From: Daphnia pulex
Taxonomy: Eukaryota > Arthropoda > Branchiopoda > Diplostraca > Daphniidae
Length of the DNA: 64,000 nt
Direction of reading: 5' to 3'
Assembly: GCF_021134715.1 (NCBI RefSeq)
Contig: NC_060025.1
Location: forward strand, 992,001-1,056,000
Position numbers and translations under genes: made by a program. Each line of letters begins with the position of its first letter. The stretch's first letter is position 1. Below are positions 24,630 through 36,519 of this stretch, piece after piece. The notes below the pieces were generated by a model. The model ran no database searches. It was given only the letters and a program-made list of their open reading frames with translations, and was not told where the DNA came from.

Positions 24630-27177
24630 AATATAAAAACTGAGCGCGCGGGATATTTGAATAGAGATCCGGGTGGCTCGATGAAGGATACTCGACTGAT
24701 TGGGCTTTTGACTGAACGCCTTTCTTCTATAGCTTCTACCACAACAACATTTTCAAACTCTTTTGAGCAATAGCAGCTAGCTAGCCTGGGCTATATAAGA
24801 AAAGAGTGTGAGCGTGCTGAGCGTTGAGCGGACCTTGTTTGGCTACTATAGAGCTCCACTCTAGACTACCGCAACTTGTTTTTTTTTCGTTTGTTTTTTG
24901 TTTTTTTTTTCATCCCGGAACGATTGCGACTCCTCCCACTTGTTTGCCGCTGCCCAGGGTTCCCATGCGCGCACGATCCGCGCTCCCAACCTATTTGGTC
25001 TAAAGCGCCATGAACCGCTCACGAAATGAATAAAAAAGAAAAGGAATCAAAAATCCCGAAAGAGCAATTAGATTCAAATGAAATCCACTTTACTTCTTCT
25101 TCGTACGTACACAACATTCCGTATTGTATAAATGTTGGGCTCATTAGCCATTCAGGAGCACACATAGTTGCTATATAACAATAAAGGAGCGCAGCTCGCC
25201 ATTATCTATTAGTTTCTTCCTGCTGCCTCCCGTTTTCGGGTTGTTTTGTTTTTATTTTTGTTTTTCGTTTGCGTCAGAGTGTCCCGCCATGTCCTTTTAT
25301 GTGACGTGATTGAATGTCATCTCCATCAGTGTCACAATCAAACCACATCAATCGACCCCCTTTTCTAGGCTATATAACAACGCGGGTTCGATTATTGAAT
25401 ACCGGGAATCCTCCCGCCAAAGACTTCTAAACTTTGAGATATAAGTGGATATTCTAGATAATTTGGAGATGATTATAAATTGGCGGGGTTTTTGAATCAA
25501 ACAAATCAAATGATAATCGAGCTACCGGTTTTTAATTCATTTTTTTAATTCAGTCGCATATCCGTTTGGCATTTGAATTAATGGATTCTCGATGTTCTAA
25601 ACAAATTTTTGTCATTTTAACTTTTCGTTTTTTTTTGTTTTTTTGTTTTTAAAGTTTTCTGGACGAATGAGAATATGTTGGAAACATTGGACATTAATCA
25701 AAGCGCCCGTATAAAGCGTCAGAGTAATCAATTTTCTCGATATAGCTAGCTCCTCTCGATCTCGTCCGTTCATGGCTATAACTTTTTGGCATCGGTGTCA
25801 ACCGAAGGTTAGTTGTTGTTGCTGTTGTGACTGTTGTCGTTGTTGTTGTTTTTCCAGTCACGCACAACGGTCCCCTCGTCGCTGCTGCGGGCGCAAAAAG
25901 TGTCGCCGTGTTCAGACCGAATCCGATTATTGCGGTCGCCCAGCTGCTGATGCTGGAGAGAGACAACACGCACATATAGAAGAACGAAAACCCACACGAC
26001 ACGATCGCCTCTCTTCTCCTCCTCCTCCTCTAGACGAATAATATAATAACAAAGCGCGTGTTATTATCATTTTTCTTGTTGGCGCGTCGGTTGTCCGGAC
26101 CACACCCAACAACCCCCACGTGTCGGCAATGGAAATCCTACTACGACTATATACACCATCCGGGCTGGTTGGGAGAGAATAACCAATTGCGACATTAACA
26201 TTGACCCATTTGAATAACGGTGGGCGTCTATCGTGATTTGAGCCAACTCACGCCGAGTTCCGTGCTGCGGAGCTCCTGCTTTGATCTTGCATTTGTTGGG
26301 GGGCTGCTGTGTCATTGAAATTGGATAGTTCTATAATTGTGGAAATGGAGGGGGGGGGGATTGCATTCAATCTCTCCTTTTGATTCAGAATTTTTAATAA
26401 AATAAAACAGAGCAATAATAATCGGAAGAGATGTCAAGGTTATAGGTAGACACGGAGTTTTTCACGGGCACAGCAGCTATCGCTCAGCTTCACAGTTGTT
26501 TGGGGCTCCCGCAACTGCCGGCCACACCCCAACTGGTAAGAAAAAAGAAGGAGGAAATAACGAAGAAAATGGACATTCCTTGGCTCCTGCTGCCCCCGAC
26601 ATCCCAAAAGAAAATATGGTCTAACCTTTTTTACTGTTTTCTATTTGGACTGTGGAAACTTCCTCATTGAATGCCATTAACATTTCAGCAGCGCAAGGGG
26701 AAAACCTCGATCTGTATTTTCGTTTCTAGACTGCTGTACTATCATTAGGTTGAACGTTTGAATAGAAATTGCCGGAGCTACTACTATATGCCCAGCCATC
26801 ACAACGATCTCATCACGAATTCATTTGTTCAAGGTTGGAAGCCAATCATTCGTGAGCCTAACAGAGAAGAGTGAAATCAAGCAATCAATTTTCGTACACA
26901 GGAAATTTAAGTTTAAGAAAAACAAACAAAAGTTCAACTGCGCAATGGGCTGGGCTCTACACGATACGAAGGTCGATTTGATGGCCGTTTGCACACATGT
27001 CGTTATCTAATCAAAAAATGAAAAATAAAAGTCTATTCACGGTTTGAAAAAACGATATCGATAATAATTGGACTAACAACGCATAGGCCTTATATATAGC
27101 TGTGTCATGCCGTCCACTTGCCAAACAGTTTTGTCCTATTCACTAGTTGATTAGTCATCCGAGTCGCATCGTCCAAC
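24630..27177. other. Intergenic region between the Spätzle gene and the first esterase
   Basis: The 5' flank of the Spätzle gene is on the left and the promoter of the esterase on the right. The DNA contains T-rich runs (24878-24910 and 25627-25652), GTT/GCT tracts at 25808-25852 and CTC repeats near 26014-26033. Open frames at 25694-26041 come from these tracts. No coding exon or RNA gene is supported. Confidence 0.5.
27091..27098 (+). promoter_or_regulatory. TATA box of the first esterase gene
   Basis: TATATATA lies 80-87 bp upstream of the ATG at 27178. That would place the transcription start near 27120 and give a short leader. Confidence 0.55.
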
Positions 27178-28709
27178 ATGATGCTGAAGTCGGTCATGAT
27201 TACTCTTTTCTTGGTTGCCCAGGTAGCGCTGGGCCTACCCAGGCAAACCATCACATTGCGTAAGAATTCAAATTGCCAATTTTGGCGCGAATTTTGAATT
27301 CAACATTTGTTTTTTGAAAAATTTTCATTTAGAACCTTACGCCATCGAGCCGGGATCGCTAACTGTTTCCGGTATCTCCGCCGGCGCAGCAATGGCCAGT
27401 CAGTTTCACGTAGCGTTCTCCAAGGACGTCAATGGCGTCGGCATCTTTGCAGGAAGTATGAAAGAATGATACATACACAACTTATATAACTCTGTGACCC
27501 TTTTCCACACGGCTAAATAATTGATTAATTCATCAAAAAGTACCGTACGGCTGCGCCAAGAGCACGCTGGCCGGTGCGCTCAATTGCATGAGCTCGCCGT
27601 TCCTGACGTCCGTTCCCACGCTGATTTCACGGGCCGACGGCTACGCCCAGCAGGGCACCATCGACCCGACGTCGAATTTGGCCGGCGACAAAGTCTACGT
27701 CTTCCACGGCACCCGAGACTCGACGGTGAACAACAAAAACGGCGAGCAGATCGTCACCTTCTACGAGAATTACCTGTCGTCCTCCGACATCACCACCGAA
27801 TTCACCATCGCCGCCGAACATTGCCAGGTTTTTGACTCAATGAATTTAAATGAAAATGAATAATTTAATTGGATGATTTAATCATTTTAATCATTTTATT
27901 TAATAATTGTGTCAATTCAAAAATTGAATTGGTATTTAATTGATTTCACTTGTTGATCATTTTATTAGCCGACTGATAATTTCGGCGGGGTGTGCAACAA
28001 GCAGAATTCGGCCAATTACATCAACGATTGCGACTACCGCGGGGCTTATTTGGCGTTGAATCATTTCTACGGCGGAAATCTGGAGCCCGGAACGACGACC
28101 ACCGCTCCGGACTCGAATTTGTTCCTGTTCGATCAGGCGGAATTCTTCGGCGGAAGACCCGGAAGCTATTCGATGGACTCGACAGGTTACGTCTACATTC
28201 CCACGATGTGCCAGGACCCGACCAGATACTGCAAACTCCACGTCGTCCTCCACGGCTGTCTACAGAGCAGGTAATCGATCTAATCACCCGATGAAATATT
28301 AGATAAGAAAGTTACAAATTATGATCGTATGCGCATATTCAAGGACTTCCATTGAAATAAATAATTCTACTATTTTTTAAATTTCGATAACAAAAGCAAA
28401 GAGATTGGCGACGTGTTTGTTAAAAACGCCGGTTACCTGGAAGTGGCCGAAGCCAACGGAATTATCCTCCTGTTCCCGCAAGCCGTTGCCACGGCCGTCA
28501 GCAACCCAAACAGTTGCTTCGATTGGTGGGGGTGAGTGCTTCATCTCAATTAAATTCAATTAAAACGACCTCATTTGTATTATGTAATTTATTACAACAT
28601 TTGGATTTTGGATTTAATCATTTGCAGATATGCCGACAATAATTACGAAGTCCAAAGCGGAGTCCAAATGGACGCCATCTACCAAATGGTCAAGAGGCTG
28701 GGCCTCTAA
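27178..28709 (+). CDS. Secreted PHB-depolymerase-like esterase, copy 1
   Basis: There are six exons: 27178-27259, 27333-27455, 27541-27827, 27969-28270, 28397-28531 and 28628-28709, phase-consistent, giving 336 residues. A signal peptide covers about residues 1-20 ([19 protein letters not shown]). The lipase box GISAG gives nucleophile Ser43; Asp128 (HGTRDST) and His162 (AAEHCQPTDN) fit the rest of the triad. Spacing resembles the fungal single-domain poly(3-hydroxybutyrate) depolymerase (Ser, Asp and His at about 39, 121 and 155 from memory). Six or more cysteines suggest an extracellular disulfide-bonded enzyme. The likely reaction is extracellular hydrolysis of polyhydroxyalkanoate or a related ester, perhaps in the gut; the substrate is inferred from the family. 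A second ATG follows immediately at 27181. It is tandem with the homologue at 29968. Confidence 0.88.
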
Positions 28710-28866
28710 AATCTTTTCATTTTAAAATCATAGCGAACCGCAATCAAATACACAAAAATGTCTAATGTAACAGAAACGTAAAAAATAATTGCAATGATAT
28801 ACTCGGCGACCTATATGGCCGCCAAAAAACATTGTCCGGAATGCCATAAAAACGGCCCCACCCACC

Positions 28867-29017
28867 GGGGGTTGGCAACTCACAACTTGGGTGTACGAAG
28901 ATTCGGGATTCTAGAGAGATTCTAGAGATTCCGAAAGATTCTATGAGAGGAGAGATAGGGAGATTCTGGCCAGGGCGGACCAGGGTGTACGAAGATTCTG
29001 GGGAGTTGCCAACCCCC
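28867..29017. repeat. Small inverted-repeat (MITE-like) element
   Basis: GGGGGTTGGCAACTC at 28867-28881 is repeated in perfect inverted orientation at 29003-29017. Inside it, GGGTGTACGAAGATTC occurs twice in direct orientation (28889-28904 and 28983-28998), and the core has several AGATTCT-like units. The size (151 bp) and terminal inverted repeats fit a non-autonomous DNA transposon, but no target duplication is clear. Confidence 0.5.
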
Positions 29018-29826
29018 GCCACCCACACGCATAAAACTGGAGGACGAATTATAACAGTTGATGTGCATAATAATAATATAATCATAATAATAATTTACAT
29101 TAGAAAGTTGGGGCAAAAAAAAAATCGTGAGCGAACGTCATCTTATCCAGTAACAGATCCGGTCTAATGCGATTATTTGAAAAGATAAGAGCAGCAGCGT
29201 AGCAGCAACCCAAGGGTAAACAAAAAACATGTTTTTCTTCTTTCACGAAAGGTATGTATATAAACGAAAAAAATGTCCGTATCGACATCTCTCAGCAAAG
29301 GGCGTGTATATGAAGTCTCACGAGCCCACCTTCCGTATCGAATCAAGCGCTATCAGATGTACAAATTGGGATCACATTGTGTCAAATATAGCCGTTGCGC
29401 AACGATATCACGAGTCCTATATAGTATATCAACAGCAAAGGCTCAACTGATGATTATATTATTATTCGTCCCGTGCGTCAGAGTGTGTAGCCTACGTTCA
29501 ATCGGGTCGTTTGCACCACCACACCCGTTGACCGAACTGCGCGCCATTTGTATATTTGATTTGTTATCAGATGATAATCAAATAACCGAATATCATCGTG
29601 AAAGAAATAAACACCCGCCATTGTAACCATCACCTTTGGATTTTTCAGGGCTCACTTTGATGATGGACTTATCGATTAATTTATATATTTATACGTTCCG
29701 AATGGCGCATCAGATTATTATCACCGATTATCACAGCCCCCGGACAAAATGACGAGATAAAATCCAAAACCAAAATGCTGTCATGGAATGTTCACGAAGG
29801 TTTTGATTTTAAAATTTCCTTTTGCA

Positions 29827-29834
29827 TATAAAAA
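29827..29834 (+). promoter_or_regulatory. TATA box of the second esterase gene
   Basis: TATAAAAA followed by GGAGGGG lies about 140 bp upstream of the chosen ATG. Transcription would start near 29855-29865, leaving a leader of about 105 bp. Confidence 0.6.
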
Positions 29835-29967
29835 GGAGGGGCTCGTGTAATCCGGTGACTTAGAAGAAGGAAAACTATTACACGAACGGACGTTGATTGA
29901 AGAGAGCCTCCTCAGTGCGTCAGCAGCAGCATATCACTCGTTAAAAAGGTCTTACGCAATCGAGCGA

Positions 29968-31674
29968 ATGTCGCGACGCCAGCAGCAACAGCAGGTTTTG
30001 TCTTTGACGGCCGGATCAGCAAGACTGATGACGATCCTTCTAGCGGCGGCCCTCTTGCTCCCAGCAGCCATTTTGGCCGCCCCGCCGTCCTTGGCCGCTG
30101 GCTCCTTAGGTAAATAGTTGTAGCCCCTAAGGGTTAAAAAAATAAATAAGATTATATAACTGACAAATGAGTTATTATACTACATTAGGCAATTATAATA
30201 TTATATCGGGGTCGATTACGACATCGGGAGTCAGCTCGGGGGCCATCATGGCCTCCCAATTTCACGTTGTTTATTCGTCAAGTGTCAACGGTGTTGGCAT
30301 TTTCGCCGGAGGTATATTGATATAATTAATCAAATAAATTTCTTGTCAAAGAGCTTCGTCAGATTGATCTATAATTCTTTTTTTTTTTTTAAATTCTGCG
30401 CGCGTGTATATAGTTCCTTACGGATGCGCCCTGGGCTTGATTGCCGAGTCGCTCAACTGCATGCTCTACCCCAATTTGATTGTGATGGCCAACCTCTACG
30501 GCCGGGTTGCCACCTACGATTTGTACAACAACATCGATACTGTCGACGGACTGGTCAACGACAAGGTCTTTATATTCCACGGCACAGAAGATTCGGTCGT
30601 GAATCCAGGTCAGTTTGTTCTCTTATTATGCGCGAATTAAATATTATATAGCTATCTATTTTATAAACAATTCGCTAAATTTTTTTTCTGTTTTAAAATG
30701 AAATAATCAAAAGGCTCCGCCGATAACGTGGAAACTTTCTACAACAAATACAACTCGTTGGTCTACAATAAGAATGATATCGCAGCTGAGCATTGCATGG
30801 TGAGATGGTAGAATGACTGATTGATTATACTGAATTGATCCTCTTGATTAATTCAAGTAATGTTCTTATTGACATTATTTTTTAGCCGACGGATAACTAC
30901 GGCGGAGCTTGCAACCAGCTCAACTCTGATGGCGGTTACATCAACAACTGTGGCTACAATGGCGCATTCGAGATGATCAACTACCTGTACGGAGGCGGAT
31001 TGATCAGACCTACGGGTACTATTTTACTAATAATTCATTGACTTATATTGGTAAGTGGCGTCAAATCATTTGTCTATAATTCTTTTCAGGAAACGAGGCC
31101 GTTTTGAGCAATCTCCTCGAGTTTGACCAGTCGGAATTCTTTCAAATTTCGTCGCCGTCTGCGTCCAGTATGGACGACATCGGTTACGTCTACGTGCCAA
31201 CCCGCTGCGCTAATGGGGTCGCATGCAAATTGCACGTCGCCTTTCACGGCTGCCAGCAGGGAAGGTAAAAACAATAACCACATCTCATCCACATGTCAGA
31301 CTAAAAAAAATAAAATAAATATAAATAAAATAATACGATCATTTTAATGTCCAAGGGTGGCGGTTGGCACCGTTTACGTTGCCAACGCTGGATATCTCGA
31401 AGTGGCCGAATTGAATGATATTATCATCCTCTTCCCGCAAGCCATCAGCAAAGCCCTTTCCAATCCTCAGGGCTGCTGGGATTGGTGGGGGTAAGTTACA
31501 TTTCATTTATTATAGAATTTATTGATGGTATGAAACTTTGATGAGATGATTGTCAAAACTCAAATGATTTCATGTTATTTCAGATACACCAACATCCTGT
31601 ACGATTCTAATAACGGCCACCAGATTATCGCTGTCAAGCAGATGGTTGACAAGATGACGGGGTTTTCCATCTGA
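29968..31674 (+). CDS. Secreted PHB-depolymerase-like esterase, copy 2
   Basis: There are eight exons: 29968-30109, 30189-30311, 30414-30608, 30714-30799, 30886-31015, 31090-31264, 31356-31490 and 31584-31674, phase-consistent, giving 358 residues. After a basic, Gln-rich start, a hydrophobic signal segment covers about residues 20-38 ([18 protein letters not shown]). The triad is Ser63 in GVSSG, Asp148 in HGTEDSV and His180 in AAEHCMPTDN. Shared blocks with copy 1 include [18 protein letters not shown](A/S)EFF, FPQA and DWWGY. It has two more introns than copy 1, one inside each of that gene's third and fourth exons, so the duplication is not recent. ATG 29968 was chosen as the first in frame; [10 protein letters not shown] is an alternative start. 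The family is well supported; the substrate is not known. Confidence 0.87.
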
Positions 31675-32043
31675 CGAGCGGATAAACGAAATATACTACA
31701 CTCGCATTTGGACCAACAATCGTGACCTAATAACCACAAATACATGTACAAAAATATATTTTTTTAAAAATAAATAATATTAGTGTACTATAGTGTAGTG
31801 AGTATGACAGAGTATGAAAGTTTTCATGTATATTATCGATTTGTAATAAATGGATCATTTACTCCTCAATTCAAATAAAACTGCTATCGCTATAAGTTGA
31901 GTGTTTTTTTTTTGTTTCTTAAGGTTATAATATATTTTTCAGCTTTCGGTATACTGTCTATACTGTCTCACCACCTAGCGATGCAGGAGCAAACGAACTG
32001 TAGAGAAGTGTACACAGTTTCTATAAAAACGTTCATTGATAGC
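31675..32043. other. 3' flank of the second esterase
   Basis: Polyadenylation-like AATAAA signals occur near 31768-31775, 31843-31850 and 31873-31880. I see no other feature. Confidence 0.5.
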
Positions 32044-32337
32044 AAGCTGTATAGCTGTGATGGTTAAGTGTTCAACCTACCAAGCGTAATGTTGTGAGTT
32101 CGATTCTCGCCAGCGCCTATGTGATCTGCGGTTGTCCCAATAAACCTCCTCGGGCTATTGGGGCCTTGTGGCACGGGAGTTACTACTAATCATGTGACCT
32201 ATTCCTAGCCAGATTGCAGTAGATGAATCTTCACCTTGGTTGTGATGAGGACGGTGCCATATTCCATGATTCTGTCGAGCTCATAGTGGGCGAGGATGGC
32301 GTGAGGAGACCATGGCACCGACATTTTTAAAAAATTT
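32044..32337 (+). mobile_element. tRNA-derived SINE-like element
   Basis: The left part has a polymerase-III A-box-like TAGCTGTGATGG (32052-32063) and a B-box-like AGTTCGATTCT (32097-32107), 45 bp apart as in tRNA genes. The sequence cannot fold into a complete tRNA cloverleaf: acceptor ends do not pair and the anticodon arm is poor. About 200 bp of unrelated, GC-richer sequence follows, ending in an A-rich tail (about 32327-32337). That is the build of a tRNA-derived SINE. No flanking duplication was identified, so the borders are approximate. Confidence 0.6.
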
Positions 32338-33391
32338 AAACTTGAAATGATTATGCCATCTTATACAATAGCAGATAACGAAACTACAAGGACACCAGGG
32401 CAAATCGCCTTTATTTTCATCCTCTCGTGAATAAAATTACAGCATAATAATAAAACACAGCAGTTCGTTTTTTGTAGACTACTGAATCGCAACATCACCG
32501 CAACATCACAAACGCATTTCTTCAGAACGGAAAAGTGTACACAGCACCTATGTGTTGTACACCGATACAGACATCGATGATAGACACGATTCAGACATAC
32601 AGACACGTGATCCAGACATCCTTTTTTCCCCGCTTCACCCGAAAATTAACCCATTACAGTTCAGCCAGTGCTTCAGAATACGTCAGAATAATTGATAAAA
32701 ATATGAAACAAGCAGGAGATTGAGAAATAAGCTAGCGTATTAATAAGACGGAGTCGGAACAAAATTCCGCAAAATTCTAAACAAATCACCCATTATTGTA
32801 GTTAAATGAATCAACTCTAATTAAAGTTAAGGACGGCTGTAGTTTTCGGCAAGTCCCAAACTCGAATTACGCTGTAGGCCTTTTTTACCTGTACAGGGGG
32901 ATGGGATGTCGTTACATTTTCCGTCCATACCATAGCCCAGCGGCTGAATTTTTTTCTAGAACCCATTAATAACCCTTTCTTTTTATCCCTATTCTTTTAT
33001 TTTTTATCCTATTCTTCCCCCCCCCCTCTTTTAGATAAACTCGCGTAAAAAGGATGATCAGGCGCAAATCTGTCTGTATATAAGATAGCTCTGTCTATCG
33101 ACAGAACATCAGACATCAATCGTCATCAATAATTTTTTGTCCCTTTGGCGTTCCATAGGAATGTGTAATCCGTTAATGACACTTGTTTCTAGGAATTCTG
33201 TTCATGATCATTCTTGTGGGAATTGATACTACTCCACCCTGAATAGAGAACAAAGTACAACCCTACCAGAAAAACTACTAGTTGTCTTCTTTCTCGCTGG
33301 TTGATGAGTTGCTCCTATACAAGCGTCGACAATCTACGGTTTAATTATTCAACCGCACTAGTTTAATTTGCGGATTGTTAAGTTTTTCTAG
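32338..33391. other. Intergenic region left of the leucine-rich-repeat gene
   Basis: AT-rich DNA with a C run (33017-33026). A splice-acceptor-like TTTTTCTAG ends at 33391, directly before the next gene's ATG, so a leader intron may be present. No coding exon is seen. Confidence 0.45.
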
Positions 33392-33392
33392 G

Positions 33393-35092
33393 ATGCCAAG
33401 AGTGAAATTAGTACCATCACTTTTAACAATCTGTATAAAATATATAAGGACTCAAATTTTAAACAGTGATTTTTCAGCTCAACTATCAGCGAGTAAGTTG
33501 GCAGACGCAAGCGTTTCAAAATTGGAAATGAATCCTTTTCACCAATTACGTAAGTTGGAAAATATACATACGAAAAAAGAATTTAAATAATTAAGCTTAA
33601 ATTGTAATTAATTGAACTATATTGAATCTCATCAAATATCAGACATTTCTCTGCATTGTTTTAACAAAAAATTTTACTTTTTAGCTACGAGTCTGCTACA
33701 GGATATTATTACTTCCCTCACTTGCACTTATTATGGCGAAAAAACAATAAAGACGCCGGTAGCAGTTCTGGAGCACCTGATAACCCCACAACTTGCAAGT
33801 TCCCGCTTTGCTCTTATTTTGGCTGAAAGATACCTGAGTTTCTTCGCAAAATTTGGAAATTTGTTGGAATTGAATTTAAAATGTAGCAAGGTGGGAGACG
33901 ATAGTTTACAAATAATTGGAAATTGTTGCAAACATTTAAGGTATTCCAGTCTTATTTTATTTTCATATTTAAGAAAAAAAAATGGGTTATTAATTTGTTT
34001 ATATTGTATTCAAGGATTTTGAATCTGGATACTTGTCGGAACGTCACAGACTCAGGAATCCATTGGCTTTGTTTCACCTCTCCGCAAGGAATTGAAACTA
34101 ACAACTCGGAGCTTTGCAAGACCCTTGATCAATTTTTGATTTACCAGACCGGTGTCACGAAGAAAGGAGCTCAAATGGCTTTGAAGTATTTAACCGCTTT
34201 AACGGACTTTGAACATGATACTTTTTTTGAGATTTTGGTTGAACTGGGTGAAGTGGAGCAACACGATAACTTTTCGAAAGTTAAAATACTCCCTTTTACG
34301 ACGCTATTAATTGCGAATATCAGTCCATCTTTAAGTGGAAGATTTGGACAAGCGCTTTCATTGTGCCCTTTCATTTCCATGGTCTCTATTGTTGCTACGA
34401 AGGGATTAAGGGACGTAGATCTGTTAAGTTTGACTGCTTTAAAAAAACTCAATCGATTACATATCTATATGCATCCAAAAGCAGAGGAAGTTGAAATCAC
34501 TTTTGTTGGTGGCGTCGTTCCGTTATTGCAGACAATTGGAAGTTCTCTGGAGTTGCTTGACCTGACTTATTTTGATACAATTGATTTTTGGACAGTCATC
34601 AAATTTTGCCCAAATTTAATCTCATTATCGGTCAACGACCATTGCGAAAGATTTTCGGCCTTGCACAAGAACGAAATTCCTCGTTGCCGTAAAGATCAAG
34701 AGCGATTTACGTTAAAGAGACTTACAAAACTGAATTGTGCTTATAGTATTCCTCCCGACATTCTGCATTTCTTGTTTTCGTTCCCTTTACTGGAAATAAT
34801 TTCCATTACTCAAGGTAGTACGCTCACAGACGCAGTTTTAATTGATGCCGTCAAATCTCACAGATTTCAGAACCTAAAAAAAATACTTCTACGACGATGC
34901 AATTTAGTAACGAAGGACGGGATAAACGCTTTCATGACCAAACACAGCGCCCTTGAATATATCAGCTTGCATTTTTGCAATAAAGTGTCACTGGATGATA
35001 TTGTTGATTGGCAATTGCTGGCTCGCCAAAATAATTGGAAATTGAATTTGAATTTTAAAAATTCTGACCTTAATTTGAGGTTTACTTCATGA
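33393..35092 (+). CDS. Leucine-rich-repeat protein, F-box/LRR-like
   Basis: There are three exons, 33393-33549, 33685-33940 and 34015-35092, phase-consistent, giving 496 residues. The N-terminus (MPRVKLVPSLLTICIKYI, and later LPTSLLQDIITSL) resembles the weak F-box-like start of some LRR proteins but is not a clear F-box. The rest shows irregular leucine-rich repeats of the cysteine/SKP2 type (LLELNLKCSKVGDDSL, ILNLDTCRNVTDSGIHWL, LKKILLRRCNLVTKDGI, LEYISLHFCNKVSLDDI). Such proteins usually recognise substrates for SCF ubiquitin ligases. Here that role is inferred only from repeat type and a weak N-terminus. The central repeats are degenerate, and the gene could belong to a fast-evolving lineage family. 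Confidence 0.78.
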
Positions 35093-36519
35093 ATTCAGTC
35101 CATTCGTTACCTGTATTTTGAATAAGTTGAATACATATACTGACTACTGAGCATTAGTAGGAAAGTCTGGTCCCCTCTTTTTTTCATTCTTTCCTTTCCT
35201 CCCTATTCTTCCCTCGGGCACGATTTACCCGTAAAGCCTATACGGTAACCACATGCCACAATGGGCGAGCCAATTAAAATCTTCTGTTCACGGCACCCCT
35301 TCACACTGCAACGCGACGCAAAGGGGTCGGCTTGACCCATACCTTTGGATTCGAATAAGGTCTATAGGTTTCCAATTTAAACAACGGAGTCACTAATTAC
35401 GTAACACAAAACGGTGTAAACAGTGCCGGCCAGCCAACCTACAGCACGACTCCTTATTTCTCCACTAATTCTTCTTGCTACCACGCTGGCTCCTACCACT
35501 ACGGTTGCTACCACGGCTGCTCCCCTAACTACAGCTGTACCCGTGACTACGGCTGCTCCCGTGCCCAATCCATTTGTCTACTAATAATCCTGACCGATTA
35601 TCTCGCCAGCCTTCAAACTGATAACAGTTAATTCGGTTAGAATGAGAAATTTGGCGAAATGGCATTCTTCGTGCAGCTTATTGCATATAAATATATTAAT
35701 TTCTTAGGGTTATTGGTTGATTTAATTTGGTGTATTTCCGCTATTTCGATATTTCTATTTTTTACTCAAACATCCAACACAAATTTTACACGATTTAATT
35801 TACCTTATTCTCTCTTGGCTTCCGATGGGATTCCGATGGTCGATTTTTTAAACAATTTGTTGGGAGACGTTACCGTGAAAAGAAGTAAAATATTTAATTA
35901 TTGGATAATACTTTACAATGATAAAATTCTTCATTCCGCTTTTATCATCGTTTTTGAGCGGTTTGGATTTAGGGGAGGGGTCGATTTTTAACTATCGATA
36001 TCTTAAACATAGCTAATTTGAATATTAGTGTCGTCTGCTTGACTGCTTTGAGTGCTTTCTGCTTTCGTTCAGTTCACACATGGTTCACCACAGTTTCGAT
36101 TTAAGAGACAAAGAAGATTACAAAGAGCCCTGCTGAAAGAACACTATTGGGAAACGAAGGACGTAGCACGTGGTTGCACGAAAAATAGCACAAGCTATAA
36201 ATTATAAAAATGTGGTCGTCCTCGTCCTTTCATCTACTGTCGCGTCTCTTTATAGAATCGCTTAAAACACACTTCATGCTGTTTGGCAGGTAAAAATTAA
36301 AAATAAAACAAAGAATATTGTTGCAATGATTATTGGAGCTCAAAAGGGAGAGTCGAAACTCGAAACTGTTCCAAATTTGTTAAATTTTTGTTTCTGACTA
36401 GCATTTATCATGGAAGCCCCCTGTCAATGCATGGCAGTTTGTTTGCACTATGTAACCTTTTCCTTCGTGTGCAGATTTTACGCCTGAGCCAGCCATAAAA
36501 AACCATAAGATACGCCAGG
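35093..36519. other. Intergenic region with a possible cuticle-protein remnant
   Basis: At about 35420-35582 the plus strand reads a Thr/Ala/Pro/Val-rich tail (ATTAAPLTTAVPVTTAAPVP) ending in a stop. It resembles the C-terminus of a low-complexity secreted protein but lacks any start. An AT-rich open frame at 35659-35991 (110 codons) has hydrophobic content but no family signal. Neither is called as a gene. Confidence 0.35.

Larger units (their letters stand above)
28710..29967. other. Intergenic spacer between the two esterases
   Basis: It contains the inverted-repeat element at 28867-29017, AT-rich trinucleotide DNA (about 29068-29098) and the promoter of the second esterase. No coding sequence is supported; the open frames at 29229-29626 lack any family signal. 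Confidence 0.5.

Noticed and set aside
25694-26041. Overlapping open frames on both strands near 25.8 kb
   Set aside because: They arise from GTT/ACA trinucleotide tracts, giving poly-Thr or poly-Cys peptides, and lack coding features.
32044-32115. A possible functional tRNA gene
   Set aside because: A- and B-box-like words are present, but acceptor and anticodon stems do not pair and the sequence continues as a repeat body, so a SINE fits better.
35659-35991. A 110-codon hydrophobic plus-strand frame
   Set aside because: AT-rich sequence with Phe/Ile/Asn bias, no family signal, no splice partner and no promoter evidence.
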